From Taibaiella lutea (GTDB lineage Bacteria > Bacteroidota > Bacteroidia > Chitinophagales > Chitinophagaceae): a DNA stretch of 64,000 nt. Positions 27,658-36,347 of this stretch are shown one piece after another; within the stretch, counting starts at the first letter, position 1; the number at the start of each line of letters is the position of its first letter. A program made the translations under genes and the position numbers. The notes under the pieces are model-generated. The model made no database searches. It worked only from the letters and a program-made list of their open reading frames with translations, and had not been told where the DNA came from. The DNA lies in the NCBI RefSeq assembly GCF_008629695.1, contig NZ_VWSH01000002.1, positions 155,410-219,409 of the forward strand, in the 5' to 3' direction.

Positions 27658-28419
27658 ATGATATCTTATATTTTTGACGGATCTTTTTACGGATTGCTTA
27701 CATGCATTTTTGAATCTTATGAACGCAAACATAAGCAGGTGAAGCTTTGTATGGAAGAAACGTTTGCGGCTGAGATGTTTGGCGATGCTATAACTGTTTA
27801 TACCAATAAAGAAAAGGCACTGAGGGTGTGGAAAGGATTAAATGAAAAGACAGATGCCACACACCGCCAGGATTTTTATACAGGGTGGTATGCCGATGAT
27901 ATCAGGGCCTGGCAGTTGATGTTTGATTATGCTTTATACATCTTCGATAATGTTGCAGGTATTGATAAGAATTACGGGAATGATTTGGTGCTGGGTTTAA
28001 GCCGGATTGCAAAAAAGGTATCGCGCGAGCGGCATAGAATGAAAGCGTTTATACGTTTTCAGAAAGGGGCAAACCGGTTGTATCATGCAGTTGTGAATCC
28101 TGACTATAATGTATTGCCATTGGTGGCGGAACATTTTCAGCGGCGCTATGCCGATCAGCCCTGGGTGCTGTATGATGAGCGGCGTCATTATGGTTTGTAT
28201 TATGATTTAAAGCAGGTGCAGGAGGTTATTTTTGAGGATGCAGAAGCCAATGCCATAGCAGTACCGGAAGATGTGGTACTTGACGACTGCGAATCACTAT
28301 ATGCCACACTTTGGAAAGATTATTTCAATAACACCAATGTCAAAGAACGGAAAAATATGAAGCTTCATATACAACATGTTCCCAAACGGTATTGGAGATA
28401 TCTTACAGAAAAGCAATGA
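27658..28419 (+). CDS. DUF4130 (TIGR03915-type) DNA metabolism protein
   Basis: The start at 27658 (MISYIFDGSFYGLLTCIFES) is the family's standard beginning; an in-frame ATG at 27562 would overlap the radical SAM gene and add a non-conserved segment. The product has 253 residues and ends HVPKRYWRYLTEKQ, the typical family ending. Internal family features include LQLMFDYALYIF-like helices, RFQKGANRLYHAVVNPDYN and HFQRRYADQPWVLYDERR. The gene follows its radical SAM partner after 10 bp. In other bacteria DUF4130 can be fused to a uracil-DNA-glycosylase domain, so a shared role in DNA base repair is the best inference. Confidence 0.87.
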   Translation: MISYIFDGSFYGLLTCIFESYERKHKQVKLCMEETFAAEMFGDAITVYTNKEKALRVWKGLNEKTDATHRQDFYTGWYADDIRAWQLMFDYALYIFDNVAGIDKNYGNDLVLGLSRIAKKVSRERHRMKAFIRFQKGANRLYHAVVNPDYNVLPLVAEHFQRRYADQPWVLYDERRHYGLYYDLKQVQEVIFEDAEANAIAVPEDVVLDDCESLYATLWKDYFNNTNVKERKNMKLHIQHVPKRYWRYLTEKQ

Positions 28420-28488
28420 AGCGCTGTTGCCCTTCATAATGTCACGGTTAAAATCCGGACGTTATTCTTATAGCAGGCGGTGTAAGAT

Positions 28489-28517
28489 GTGTCCGACACC
28501 TCAAAAGTGCCGGACGC
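28489..28517 (+). terminator. Imperfect hairpin after the DUF4130 gene
   Basis: GTGTCCGACAC (28489-28499) pairs with GTGCCGGACGC (28507-28517), with G-T and one weak pair, followed by ATTTTAGTTTT. It lies 70 bp after the stop and is a plausible terminator. Confidence 0.45.
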
Positions 28518-28560
28518 ATTTTAGTTTTATACTGTTTACCTCATCTGCTATACACCCCCG

Positions 28561-28925
28561 ACGACATATACAAATACCTTGGCACGAGATATATAGACCA
28601 TTGACAACAGATACAAAGACTTTAGCACGAGGTACATAGACCATTGACAGCACATACAAAGACTTTGGCACGAGGTACATAGACCATTGACAAAAGATAC
28701 AAAGACTTTAGCACGAGGTACATAGACCATTGACAACAGATACAAAGACTTTAGCACGAGGTACATAGACCATTGACAACACATACAAAGACTTTGACAC
28801 GAGATACATAAACCATTGATAGCACATACAAAGACTTTGGCAAGAGATATATAGACTATTGACGACAGATACAAAGACTTTGGCAAGAGAGAGGTAAAGC
28901 ATTGACAATATATACAAAAAACCTT
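28561..28925. repeat. About 8.5 copies of a 43-bp tandem repeat
   Basis: The TTGACA/TTGATA-type anchor recurs at 28601, 28644, 28687, 28730, 28773, 28816, 28859 and 28902, always 43 bp apart. The unit runs roughly CACGAGGTACATAGACCATT, then GACAACAGATACAAAGACTT. A partial copy precedes the first anchor and the last copies are more diverged. Since 43 is not a multiple of three, no reading frame repeats, so the 129-codon minus-strand frame across it is fortuitous. The array fills the gap between the DUF4130 gene and the 3' end of the histidine kinase gene. Confidence 0.92.
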
Positions 28926-28987
28926 CGCATGAGACACGTAGGTAATTTAATGTGTATTAAGGTTAAATATATATTCAATTGATTTTG

Positions 28988-31900
28988 TCAGCTTGTTTGT
29001 TGATGTTCATTCAGCACATTCAACAGATATTGGATTTCTGTTTTTACAGCCTGTTCCATATCCGTTATTTTTTTATCTTCAAACAGAGTCAGTTGCTCTA
29101 ATTCATAAGCTAATTGCGATAAAATTTCCATACCCGACATCAGCGCGGAACCTTTCAGTTTGTGGGCCTGTTGTTTTAATTCCGGAAGGTTTTTATCCCT
29201 GACAGATACGGCAATAGCAGCCATAGACTTTGTCAGTTCCTTTTCACAGATCTTCATCAATTCATGTAAGGCCGGAATATCATCGGGGAAATAAGCTTTC
29301 ATCACTTCTATATCAAAATGCTTTTTTCCGCTTTTTACGGAAGCTTTCCGGACAGGAGCAGCGGAGCGGGTTTTCCTATGAATTTTGCCGGGTATCTCAT
29401 TGGTTTTTACCAACCATGATGCTATCAGTCCGACCAGTTTTTCTTCTTCGAAGGGCTTGGCAATAAAGTCGTTCATGCCTGCGGCAATGCACTTTTCCGA
29501 TTCCTGTGCAAATGCATTGGCAGTAAGGGCGATTATCGGAATCGTATTATCGATATGCTTCCGGATATAGCGTGCGGTTTCCAGGCCGTCTTTGCCTGGC
29601 ATGTGAATATCCATGAGTATCAGGTCAAATTGCTGTTTTTGGGCCTCTAGAATTTCAATAGCTTTATACCCGTCTTCCGCTTCGGTTACCTGTGCACCGT
29701 AATGACTTAAAATGGTTCCGGTCAGCAAGCGGTTCATTTCATTGTCTTCAACGTGCAGTATAGATTTGCCATCCAGCATATTCACATTAACAGGCCTTTG
29801 CACTGTAGCTTCTATGTCTTCTCTTTTTGCAACAGGGAAGCTTAAGCTAAAGGATATATTGGTGCCGACGCTTTTTTTGCTCCGGACATGAATGATGCCG
29901 CCCATTATTTCAACAAGCTGCTGCGTAATACTCATGCCCAGTCCTGTTCCACCGAATTTCCGTGTGATGCTTTCGTCTTCCTGGCTGAATTTATCGAAAA
30001 GATGATGGAGAAATCCGGGAGACATGCCGATGCCGGTATCTTTTACAGAAAATAAAATCTGCTGTTTATTATCGGTTGTTTCTTGTAACTGACAATCCAT
30101 TTCAACCATACCTTCATCCGTAAACTTAATGGCGTTGCTAAGTAAGTTCATCAGGACTTGGTTTAAGCGGTAAGGATCGCCAAACAGGGCGTCCGCGATA
30201 TTGTTATCGTAATGCAGCTGAATAGCGACGTTTTTTTCTTCTGCTTTATATTTTACTATTTGTGCAGCATTGCCGAGTAATGTTTTCAGATCGAAGGCTA
30301 TGTACTCAAGCTTTACGTTACCGGATTCTATTTTCGAGAAGTCCAGCACATCGTTCAGTATGATGAGCAGATTATTAGCTGCATTTCTTATGGTATCGAG
30401 ATACAGCTTTTGCTGCTTATCGAGCTGCGTCTTTAGCAGCAAACCGCTAATGCCCATAATGCCATTCATAGGCGTACGGATTTCGTGGCTCATATTTGCC
30501 AGGAATATCTCTTTGGCTTTTGCTGAGAATTCCGCATCGGCTTTTGCTTTGCGCAATTGCTCTTCCAGTTCTTTATGTGCCGTAATATCGAGGTGGATGC
30601 CGATGGAGCCTTTGAATTTTCCTTCTTCGTCGAACGAAGGCGCGCCGCTTATCAGCCACCATTTCAATTCGCCTTTCTTGTTTTTAACCCTGAGTTCGTT
30701 GGCATCTGCCTGACCTTCCTTTCTTCTTTTTATAATGTCGGCTACCAGTTGTGTAGTTGTTTCGCTCAATAATAATCGAGTTGCATTTTTGCCTATTAAT
30801 TCTTCCTGACTGTATCCGCTCATTTTGCAGAAGCTATTATTGGCATAGATAATTTCTTCTTGCGGGTTAACTTCCACAAGCCCCAGATTCATATTTGCAA
30901 TAATGTTGCGGTACTTTTCTTCACTTTTTTTCAGTGCGCGCTCAGCTTCAATACGAGCCGTTATATCTTGTGAGAAGCCAATTACATAAGGCGCTTCCTT
31001 ATCGTTGTTGACAAGGTAATTCTGGTAAAGAAGATACAGTTTTTTGTTTTGTTTACTCAAAGTAACCATGATACCTTCGGCTTTGCCTTCCTTTTTTATA
31101 ACGTCAAGATAGCTTTCTTTAAATGCATCTTTTTTATCTTCCGGTAACAGGTCGAATAAGTAGGTACCTACAAGTTCGTTGGTTTCGTATCCCAGGCTTT
31201 TAACAGCCGAACGGTTTACTTCCAATATCAATCCGTTCAGGTCATGCGTGCATATCAATGCCTGGCTATTGTCGAATATGCTGCGGTAGCGGCTTTCATT
31301 CAGCTTTACTTTTTCTTCTATTTTTTTTCTTTCGGTAATATTGAAACCATAAATGATCATGATTTCAAATTCGCCCAGGCTGTTGTACACAGGATGTAAA
31401 ATGCGCAGATGGTATTCTTCCCTGCCGTCTTCGGTAATAAGCTTTTCTTCCCACTCCTGCTTCTTGCCCGACTTTATTACTTCATCGAAATGCTGCCTGC
31501 GCTTAATACTGTTTTCTACAGGCTTTCCACGGTACCTGTGAAAGTCTTCATCCGTCCTGCCGATTATCCATTCCCTCACTTCAGGGTTACTGATAGCGGT
31601 TGGGTTTACGAATAAATACCGGTGATACTGATTGATGATGGCAATATCAGCCGGTATCTGATTTAAGATCTGTTCATAAAAGGTTTTCTGATCTTTTAAT
31701 AATTGTTCGGCCTCTATCCTGAGAGATACCTGTGTCTTAAGATAAGAGGCTATATTTAAAAGTTCATTATTGTTTTCAGATAATTGTGTATTGCTTATTT
31801 CTGCTACCGCGCCCTTTAATTGAACAATAGAGGCTTCTTTTATTTTGATTTCATTTTTCAGCTGCGCATTGATTTGCCCGTATTCTTCTTCCGTTGTGCG

Positions 31901-32050
31901 AAATGCTTTTTCTGAAAGCTCTATATCTTTTTCAAAAGCGTCAAAAGAATTACTTATTGCATCCAGGAAGGGTTGCAGCAATTCATTATTACGCAACGCT
32001 TCCGGCAATAATTCCTGAAGCTGTGTTTCCAGTAATTTATTCCTCTTCAT
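28988..32050 (-). CDS. Hybrid sensor histidine kinase (PAS-HisKA-HATPase-REC-HPt)
   Basis: This 1020-residue soluble-looking hybrid kinase starts with a coiled-coil N-terminus (1-120), then three PAS/PAC units at about 125-240, 250-368 and 375-495. HisKA carries the phospho-acceptor H522 in NMSHEIRTPMNG. HATPase_c shows its N box (NLLSNAIKFTDEG), DTGIGM and GGTGLGM. A receiver domain has D814 in LILMDIHMPGKDG and the KPF loop. A C-terminal HPt has H963 in QQAHKLKGSAL. No transmembrane segment is evident, so the signal is probably cytosolic, sensed by PAS domains. No response regulator gene is adjacent; the HPt implies relay to a distant one. The signal is unknown. Confidence 0.93.
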   Translation of the reverse strand: MKRNKLLETQLQELLPEALRNNELLQPFLDAISNSFDAFEKDIELSEKAFRTTEEEYGQINAQLKNEIKIKEASIVQLKGAVAEISNTQLSENNNELLNIASYLKTQVSLRIEAEQLLKDQKTFYEQILNQIPADIAIINQYHRYLFVNPTAISNPEVREWIIGRTDEDFHRYRGKPVENSIKRRQHFDEVIKSGKKQEWEEKLITEDGREEYHLRILHPVYNSLGEFEIMIIYGFNITERKKIEEKVKLNESRYRSIFDNSQALICTHDLNGLILEVNRSAVKSLGYETNELVGTYLFDLLPEDKKDAFKESYLDVIKKEGKAEGIMVTLSKQNKKLYLLYQNYLVNNDKEAPYVIGFSQDITARIEAERALKKSEEKYRNIIANMNLGLVEVNPQEEIIYANNSFCKMSGYSQEELIGKNATRLLLSETTTQLVADIIKRRKEGQADANELRVKNKKGELKWWLISGAPSFDEEGKFKGSIGIHLDITAHKELEEQLRKAKADAEFSAKAKEIFLANMSHEIRTPMNGIMGISGLLLKTQLDKQQKLYLDTIRNAANNLLIILNDVLDFSKIESGNVKLEYIAFDLKTLLGNAAQIVKYKAEEKNVAIQLHYDNNIADALFGDPYRLNQVLMNLLSNAIKFTDEGMVEMDCQLQETTDNKQQILFSVKDTGIGMSPGFLHHLFDKFSQEDESITRKFGGTGLGMSITQQLVEIMGGIIHVRSKKSVGTNISFSLSFPVAKREDIEATVQRPVNVNMLDGKSILHVEDNEMNRLLTGTILSHYGAQVTEAEDGYKAIEILEAQKQQFDLILMDIHMPGKDGLETARYIRKHIDNTIPIIALTANAFAQESEKCIAAGMNDFIAKPFEEEKLVGLIASWLVKTNEIPGKIHRKTRSAAPVRKASVKSGKKHFDIEVMKAYFPDDIPALHELMKICEKELTKSMAAIAVSVRDKNLPELKQQAHKLKGSALMSGMEILSQLAYELEQLTLFEDKKITDMEQAVKTEIQYLLNVLNEHQQTS

Positions 32051-32316
32051 AAAAAGTAGTTATAGTCATCGCCTTCATTTGTTCCCGACCTGACCAGCGA
32101 TTGAAGCCTATAAAAGGTTTATTGGTGGTTCTATAAAGATAACAATACTTATATCAAAACAGACATGCAAGCAGCTATTTCATCATCCCGTATTTTTAAA
32201 AATTGATTTAGAGGAAACAACGATATGCATACCCAATTGAAGATCAACAAAACAACCCGGAATAAACAGATGTGTATAAGAATAAATGGATGCTTACAAT
32301 TACTTCTGAATGCAAT
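32051..32316. other. Intergenic region upstream of the kinase, no gene seen
   Basis: The stretch between the kinase start and the duplicated mnmE-terminator segment has no convincing reading frame; a 71-codon minus-strand frame at 32149-32364 runs across the terminator and looks random. Confidence 0.5.
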
Positions 32317-32317
32317 A

Positions 32318-32347
32318 CAAAAAGAAAACCCTTGACGAGCAAGGGTT
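32318..32347 (-). terminator. Intrinsic terminator, left copy
   Basis: AACCCTTG (32327-32334) pairs with CAAGGGTT (32340-32347), and a TTTTCTTTTT tract follows on the minus strand. It would stop transcription from the HEPN-like gene at 32562 before the kinase gene. Confidence 0.85.
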
Positions 32348-32380
32348 ACAAGACTAAGTTGCAATGCTTATGTGTATAAA

Positions 32381-32398
32381 TTACTTTCCAATACAGAC
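32381..32398. other. Candidate attachment site (attL), 18-bp direct repeat at mnmE-type 3' end
   Basis: The minus strand reads GTCTGTATTGGAAAGTAA, a direct repeat of TTTTGTATTGGGAAGTAA at 38621-38638 (15 of 18 identical). From memory, the Salmonella genomic island 1 site in trmE/mnmE is TTCTGTATTGGGAAGTAA. The site lies at the last codons of an mnmE remnant, as expected for such an island. Confidence 0.65.
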
Positions 32399-32561
32399 TT
32401 AAGACTCCGCGCAGAAGCTGCCGTTGAATATTGTTAGTATGTGCGGGTTATGGAAAAATTAGGCTACAGAATATCAAGTTAATATTTTCCTTCAACAAAT
32501 TATTGAATCGAATCATTTCTTAAATTCTTAGCGAAGCATCATAGTCATAATAAGACATGTT

Positions 32562-33494
32562 TCACTCCTTACTATTTATCTTAAAGTATACATTTACTAC
32601 TTCCTCAAATTCTTGCAGAGTGGTGTCAATCCTTAATAAAATCATTTTACATTGCTCCTCTGTTAATACTTTAAAATTGTGAGCGAAATCATTTCTTATA
32701 AAACTGAAAATCGTCCTTAATTCTCCTCGATAACACTTAATCTCAGCTGAATTAAAATATTCATTGTTTTTAATTATTTCCTCTAAGTGAAATTCAACCA
32801 GTCTATGACCAAACAAAGAAACTTTATTATGAAATTGTTTAATAATCGTTTCTAATAATAATGAAGCCTCTCTGATGGCTGTATCAAACCTTCCTATTTT
32901 AATTAATGGTTCAGTTAAGTTATGCAGTTTTTCAGAAAGCTTATTTTCATTAGACAGCTTAATTAATTCTTCAAAGCCACATTTTGTCAAGCTTATAGTT
33001 CCGGTAATTATTGCACAGCCTTTATTATTCAAGCCATCTTCGTTTTCAGGTATTGGCTTCATATATTTTGTCTCTATCAATTGTCCATTACTACCTTTGG
33101 CATAGAGAATAATATTTCCATCTTTATCTTCGTGTAAGTTCTTTCCAACAATCTTCTTGAAATTTTGAAAGCGAATTAATTCAAAATCATAGTCACTTTT
33201 TTCGACTACGCCGTCAACAAAACCGCGCCTTTTTAACTCTATCAAGTCACTATGCCATATTGCCAAATGATAATATTTGATATCACATGGATTTGATAGA
33301 TTTAATGGACTTTGATTAATCAATAATTTGCACCTGTCAATATCATCTATTTCATAGAAGGTTGTATTTGAGGGAAAATTACCTAACGCTTTTAAGGCGA
33401 ACTGCCACCCAATGCCTGATGGATAATTTGGCCAATCGGCATGAATGGCAATTACTCCACCATAACCCAATAGCCCAGGAAATTTATTAAGCAT
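32562..33494 (-). CDS. Candidate HEPN-domain protein of the defence island
   Basis: No family is recognised over the N-terminal 190 residues of this 310-residue product, a mixed alpha/beta region that starts MLNKFPGLLGYGGVIAIHAD. The C-terminal part (about 195-300) is helical and HEPN-like: GRFDTAIREASLLLETIIKQ, then CYRGELRTIFSFIRNDFAHN. R267-N-D-F-A-H272 is an R-x4-H motif of the kind that forms the RNase site of HEPN toxins. The gene lies next to the left attachment site and 311 bp downstream of the AAA15 ATPase gene on the same strand. A toxin-like RNase or a phage-sensing accessory is inference. A -7 box-like TAAATTTG lies at 33521-33528 on the minus strand, 27 bp upstream of the start. 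Confidence 0.6.
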   Translation of the reverse strand: MLNKFPGLLGYGGVIAIHADWPNYPSGIGWQFALKALGNFPSNTTFYEIDDIDRCKLLINQSPLNLSNPCDIKYYHLAIWHSDLIELKRRGFVDGVVEKSDYDFELIRFQNFKKIVGKNLHEDKDGNIILYAKGSNGQLIETKYMKPIPENEDGLNNKGCAIITGTISLTKCGFEELIKLSNENKLSEKLHNLTEPLIKIGRFDTAIREASLLLETIIKQFHNKVSLFGHRLVEFHLEEIIKNNEYFNSAEIKCYRGELRTIFSFIRNDFAHNFKVLTEEQCKMILLRIDTTLQEFEEVVNVYFKINSKE

Positions 33495-33805
33495 AGATTA
33501 TTTTATTGGGTCATTACTCTCAAATTTAGACAAAAAATAACATCTGTAATTCTTCTATCAAACTTTACGGTTTTATTTGAGAGTTTAAATACAGATTATT
33601 ATGTGAATTCACAAGCAGTTGGTATAAAACAATATGAATATAATTCTCGCAAATCGCCTCTTAAAACAATACAAACCTAATGTAACATTAGATAATTACA
33701 TTTGAAAACAGAAACTAATAACAATTAGCAATCGTATATTATTGAATTTATCACTTATGAGAAATGTAAAATGCAAGCAATTAGAAGAATATTATAAGTG
33801 AAATG
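33495..33805. other. Intergenic region inside the island, no gene seen
   Basis: These 311 AT-rich bases lie between two same-strand genes. Apart from the TAAATTTG box at 33521-33528 (minus strand) nothing was identified. Confidence 0.45.
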
Positions 33806-35140
33806 CTATTCTTTTTCAGGACTTGTCAAATCAATACCATCAAACAAAGAGCCATATTGATTCCCCGTTTTAGGTGAACCTTTTCCTTCGTTCAAAGTTC
33901 CGGATCTATATTCTTCTTCAATTGATGCATTAATCCTAACTGGGTTTTTCGCAGTATGAATTGGATTGATACTAGATTCTCCATATTCATTTTTATCCAC
34001 CAGCACCATCTGGTCTCTCCTGAGTTTCTTATTCATCAAAATCGTATTATGGGCAATAAATATAAGTTGAGATCCAACAACATTATTTTTTGGACTGTTA
34101 AAGGTTTCTATTAAAGTAACAATTAGTTTGGTATCTAAACTCGCGTCAAATTCGTCAACCCATATTAACTGCCCGTTTTTTAATGCAGATGCAAGAAAGC
34201 ACGCTAAGATAAAATACTTTATTGTGCCGGACGATTCACTTTTTTGAAGATTGAAGTCAATATTTCCTAAGAATTTCTTTTGCTCATCGAAAAGTTTGTG
34301 TCCGGTATAAAGCTCAAAATTCTTTTGTTTATCTTCATAGATAACGTTTAATAAATCATTGTGGATATTAGTACTTGAATGAACTTCAGCAATCTTTTCG
34401 AAAATAGATTCAAATTCTAAATGAGCACCTTTGATAAATTTCAGAATAACATTTCTGTATTCTACATCGGTATAAATCTGGTATGCTCCGTTATTTACGG
34501 AATTGGCATAACTTCCAGTTAAAATAATATTCCCTTGAAACCATTTTGTAATCTCCGTAACCCTAGGAGGCATATTGTCTTGCGAAAGAAGGACAGACAA
34601 AAACAAATTTTGTGATGTTGTAAACATCTTCGCATTCTCGATCATATTTTGAGATTCTTTATTCCAAGACTTACTAATCTCGAAAATCTGTTGGCCGACG
34701 ACCCTATTAAAAAGTAGATTTTCCCTTACGGCTCCATCAGCATAATAAAGCCATTCTTCAGATACACCGTGTCTCGTTATTTCGAAACCATATCTATACT
34801 TTGTCTGCTTCAAAATAAATACTGCTTCAAAATGGCTTGGCTTATTTACCATCGAAGTATTTAATCTAAAGGGTTCAACATCGAATTCCGTATTTTTTTT
34901 CCCAAAAGAAAATGAGTTAATAATCAGATTCTTATAAAAAGAATAAGCTTTGATCAAATTACTCTTGCCATAAGAGTTATGGCCATAGATTGCCATCGAC
35001 TTTAACAAAGTCAACTTGGGGTTGTGATGATATGGTATATGCAAATTCCCTTTCTTCTCTTTTAATGCCTCCGCTGACATATCAAGAGTCGTCTTTTCTT
35101 TAAAAGAAAGATAATTGCCAACTGTGAACTTTAATACCAT
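33806..35140 (-). CDS. AAA15/COG1106-type AAA family ATPase
   Basis: The start at 35140 is chosen because MVLKFTVGNYLSFKEKTTLD is the classic beginning of this family; the frame's first ATG at 35302 adds an unrelated Cys-rich leader and overlaps the region in front of the CD-NTase gene. The 444-residue protein has Walker A GHNSYGKSN (53-61), an ABC-type signature region (SESSGTIKYF), Walker B LIWVDEFDASLD and a switch His in FIAHNT. These are SMC/ABC-like ATPases common in defence loci, including RloA-type proteins that pair with RloB. No RloB is present here; the downstream HEPN-like gene may be its partner. Only 262 bp separate it from the divergent CBASS operon. Confidence 0.85.
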   Translation of the reverse strand: MVLKFTVGNYLSFKEKTTLDMSAEALKEKKGNLHIPYHHNPKLTLLKSMAIYGHNSYGKSNLIKAYSFYKNLIINSFSFGKKNTEFDVEPFRLNTSMVNKPSHFEAVFILKQTKYRYGFEITRHGVSEEWLYYADGAVRENLLFNRVVGQQIFEISKSWNKESQNMIENAKMFTTSQNLFLSVLLSQDNMPPRVTEITKWFQGNIILTGSYANSVNNGAYQIYTDVEYRNVILKFIKGAHLEFESIFEKIAEVHSSTNIHNDLLNVIYEDKQKNFELYTGHKLFDEQKKFLGNIDFNLQKSESSGTIKYFILACFLASALKNGQLIWVDEFDASLDTKLIVTLIETFNSPKNNVVGSQLIFIAHNTILMNKKLRRDQMVLVDKNEYGESSINPIHTAKNPVRINASIEEEYRSGTLNEGKGSPKTGNQYGSLFDGIDLTSPEKE

Positions 35141-35402
35141 ATGCCAAACATCAAAATTATGCATAAAATTCGATTTTCCACACCCTGTGCATAAGTATTC
35201 ATTACAAAGTAAATGATTTGTAATTATTTTGCAAATAGAATACCCTGATAGCAATAAGAAGAACTTAAACACTATACATTTTGACTTAACTAATGTAATC
35301 AATGAAAATCACAATGAGATGCCTCCAATTTTATTCCTAATACTTGCTACAGGTCTAGCAATGAAAATATTCAATAAACATAAACTTCAAATCAATAATT
35401 CT

Positions 35403-36347
35403 ATGGCAAATTGTCACAATTTATTTTACAGGTTCAACGAGGAAATTTCTATTACGACATCAAAGCGTAATAGACTTATTGACTCCAAGGAGAAATTGCG
35501 TGAACGTATTCGCAAATATTTCAAAGAGAATTATCCTGACTACGAACCGAAATTTTTTATTCAAGGTTCGTATAAAATGAAAACTATTATTCGCACAAAA
35601 GATGACATCTGTGATCTTGATGACGGTGTCTATTTCTTTCGGGAGCCTGATGTAACTGCTACAACCTTACAAAGTTGGGTTTATAATGCAGTCAATGGCT
35701 ATACGTCGAATCCTTCACAACACCGAAAAAAGTGTATTAGAACAATTTTCTCTGCCGATTATGAAATTGATATGCCCGTCTATTACAAAGTAGACGGATC
35801 AATATATCAAATTGCTATAAAGAACGAGGGGTGGCGAAATGACGATCCAAAAGCCATGGTTGATTGGTTTAAAAGCAAAAAAGGAAAAGAGAAGTATTTA
35901 TTAAGTGCAGTAAAATATCTCAAAGCGTGGTGTGACAATAAACGAAATGCAATGCCAAGTGGTTTATCTATGACTATTCTTGCCGCAAATGCAAAAGATA
36001 AACTTGTACTTGGTGAACGTGATGATATAAATTTAACTGATGTTTTAAAAGAGATTAAGAAAACACTTAATAAACAGTTTGAGTGTATTGTTCCCGTTGC
36101 CCCCAATGATAATCTTTTTGCAGATTATGACGAAAAGCGTAGAAGCAATTTTCTGACTGCATTAGACGATTTTATTATGGATGCAGATGCGGCTTTAAAA
36201 GAAGATAACCAACTTAAAGCAAGCAAACTATGGCGGAAACATCTTGGAGATCGCTTTCCTCTTGGTGAAGATAAATCAGAGGATAAGAATTCTAATACAA
36301 AGCTTATTTCTGGAATTGGACTTTCTTCACCTTATGGAACACTATAA
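35403..36347 (+). CDS. CBASS CD-NTase, DncV-like cyclic oligonucleotide synthase
   Basis: The start at 35403 (MANCHNLFYRFNEEISITTS) matches the family; the open frame extends upstream to 35229, but that leader is not conserved-looking. The 314-residue enzyme is DncV-like: FIQGSYKMKT with G55-S56, then DICDLDDGVYF with D71 and D73, and the third acid D123 in YEIDMPVYY. The C-terminal lobe shows DDPKAMVDWF and KYLKAWCDN...PSGLSMTILAA, parallel to Vibrio DncV. It would make a cyclic di- or trinucleotide on phage infection. Its stop overlaps the E2-like gene by 14 bp. The product cannot be read from sequence; c-di-GMP is the precedent for STING-linked systems, but the enzyme there is a different clade (CdnE), as I recall. 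Confidence 0.9.
   Translation: MANCHNLFYRFNEEISITTSKRNRLIDSKEKLRERIRKYFKENYPDYEPKFFIQGSYKMKTIIRTKDDICDLDDGVYFFREPDVTATTLQSWVYNAVNGYTSNPSQHRKKCIRTIFSADYEIDMPVYYKVDGSIYQIAIKNEGWRNDDPKAMVDWFKSKKGKEKYLLSAVKYLKAWCDNKRNAMPSGLSMTILAANAKDKLVLGERDDINLTDVLKEIKKTLNKQFECIVPVAPNDNLFADYDEKRRSNFLTALDDFIMDADAALKEDNQLKASKLWRKHLGDRFPLGEDKSEDKNSNTKLISGIGLSSPYGTL

Larger units (their letters stand above)
32317..32400. repeat. Left copy of the mnmE 3'-end/terminator duplication
   Basis: Positions 32317-32366 match 38563-38612 at 48 of 50 bases. After a small gap, 32380-32400 matches 38620-38641 with few changes. The segment carries the mnmE terminator and a decayed copy of its last codons: the minus strand reads VCIGK and a stop, compared with FCIGK and a stop in the intact gene. 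This is the far boundary of the island. Confidence 0.85.

Noticed and set aside
28561-28925. CRISPR array
   Set aside because: The 43-bp units are similar throughout, with no variable spacers, and there are no cas genes.
28548-28937. 129-codon minus-strand frame rich in Cys and Leu
   Set aside because: It runs across 43-bp repeats whose length is not a codon multiple, so its amino-acid repeat shifts frame each unit, as expected for non-coding DNA.
32149-32364. 71-codon minus-strand frame upstream of the kinase
   Set aside because: It crosses the duplicated terminator and mnmE remnant and has no family-like features.
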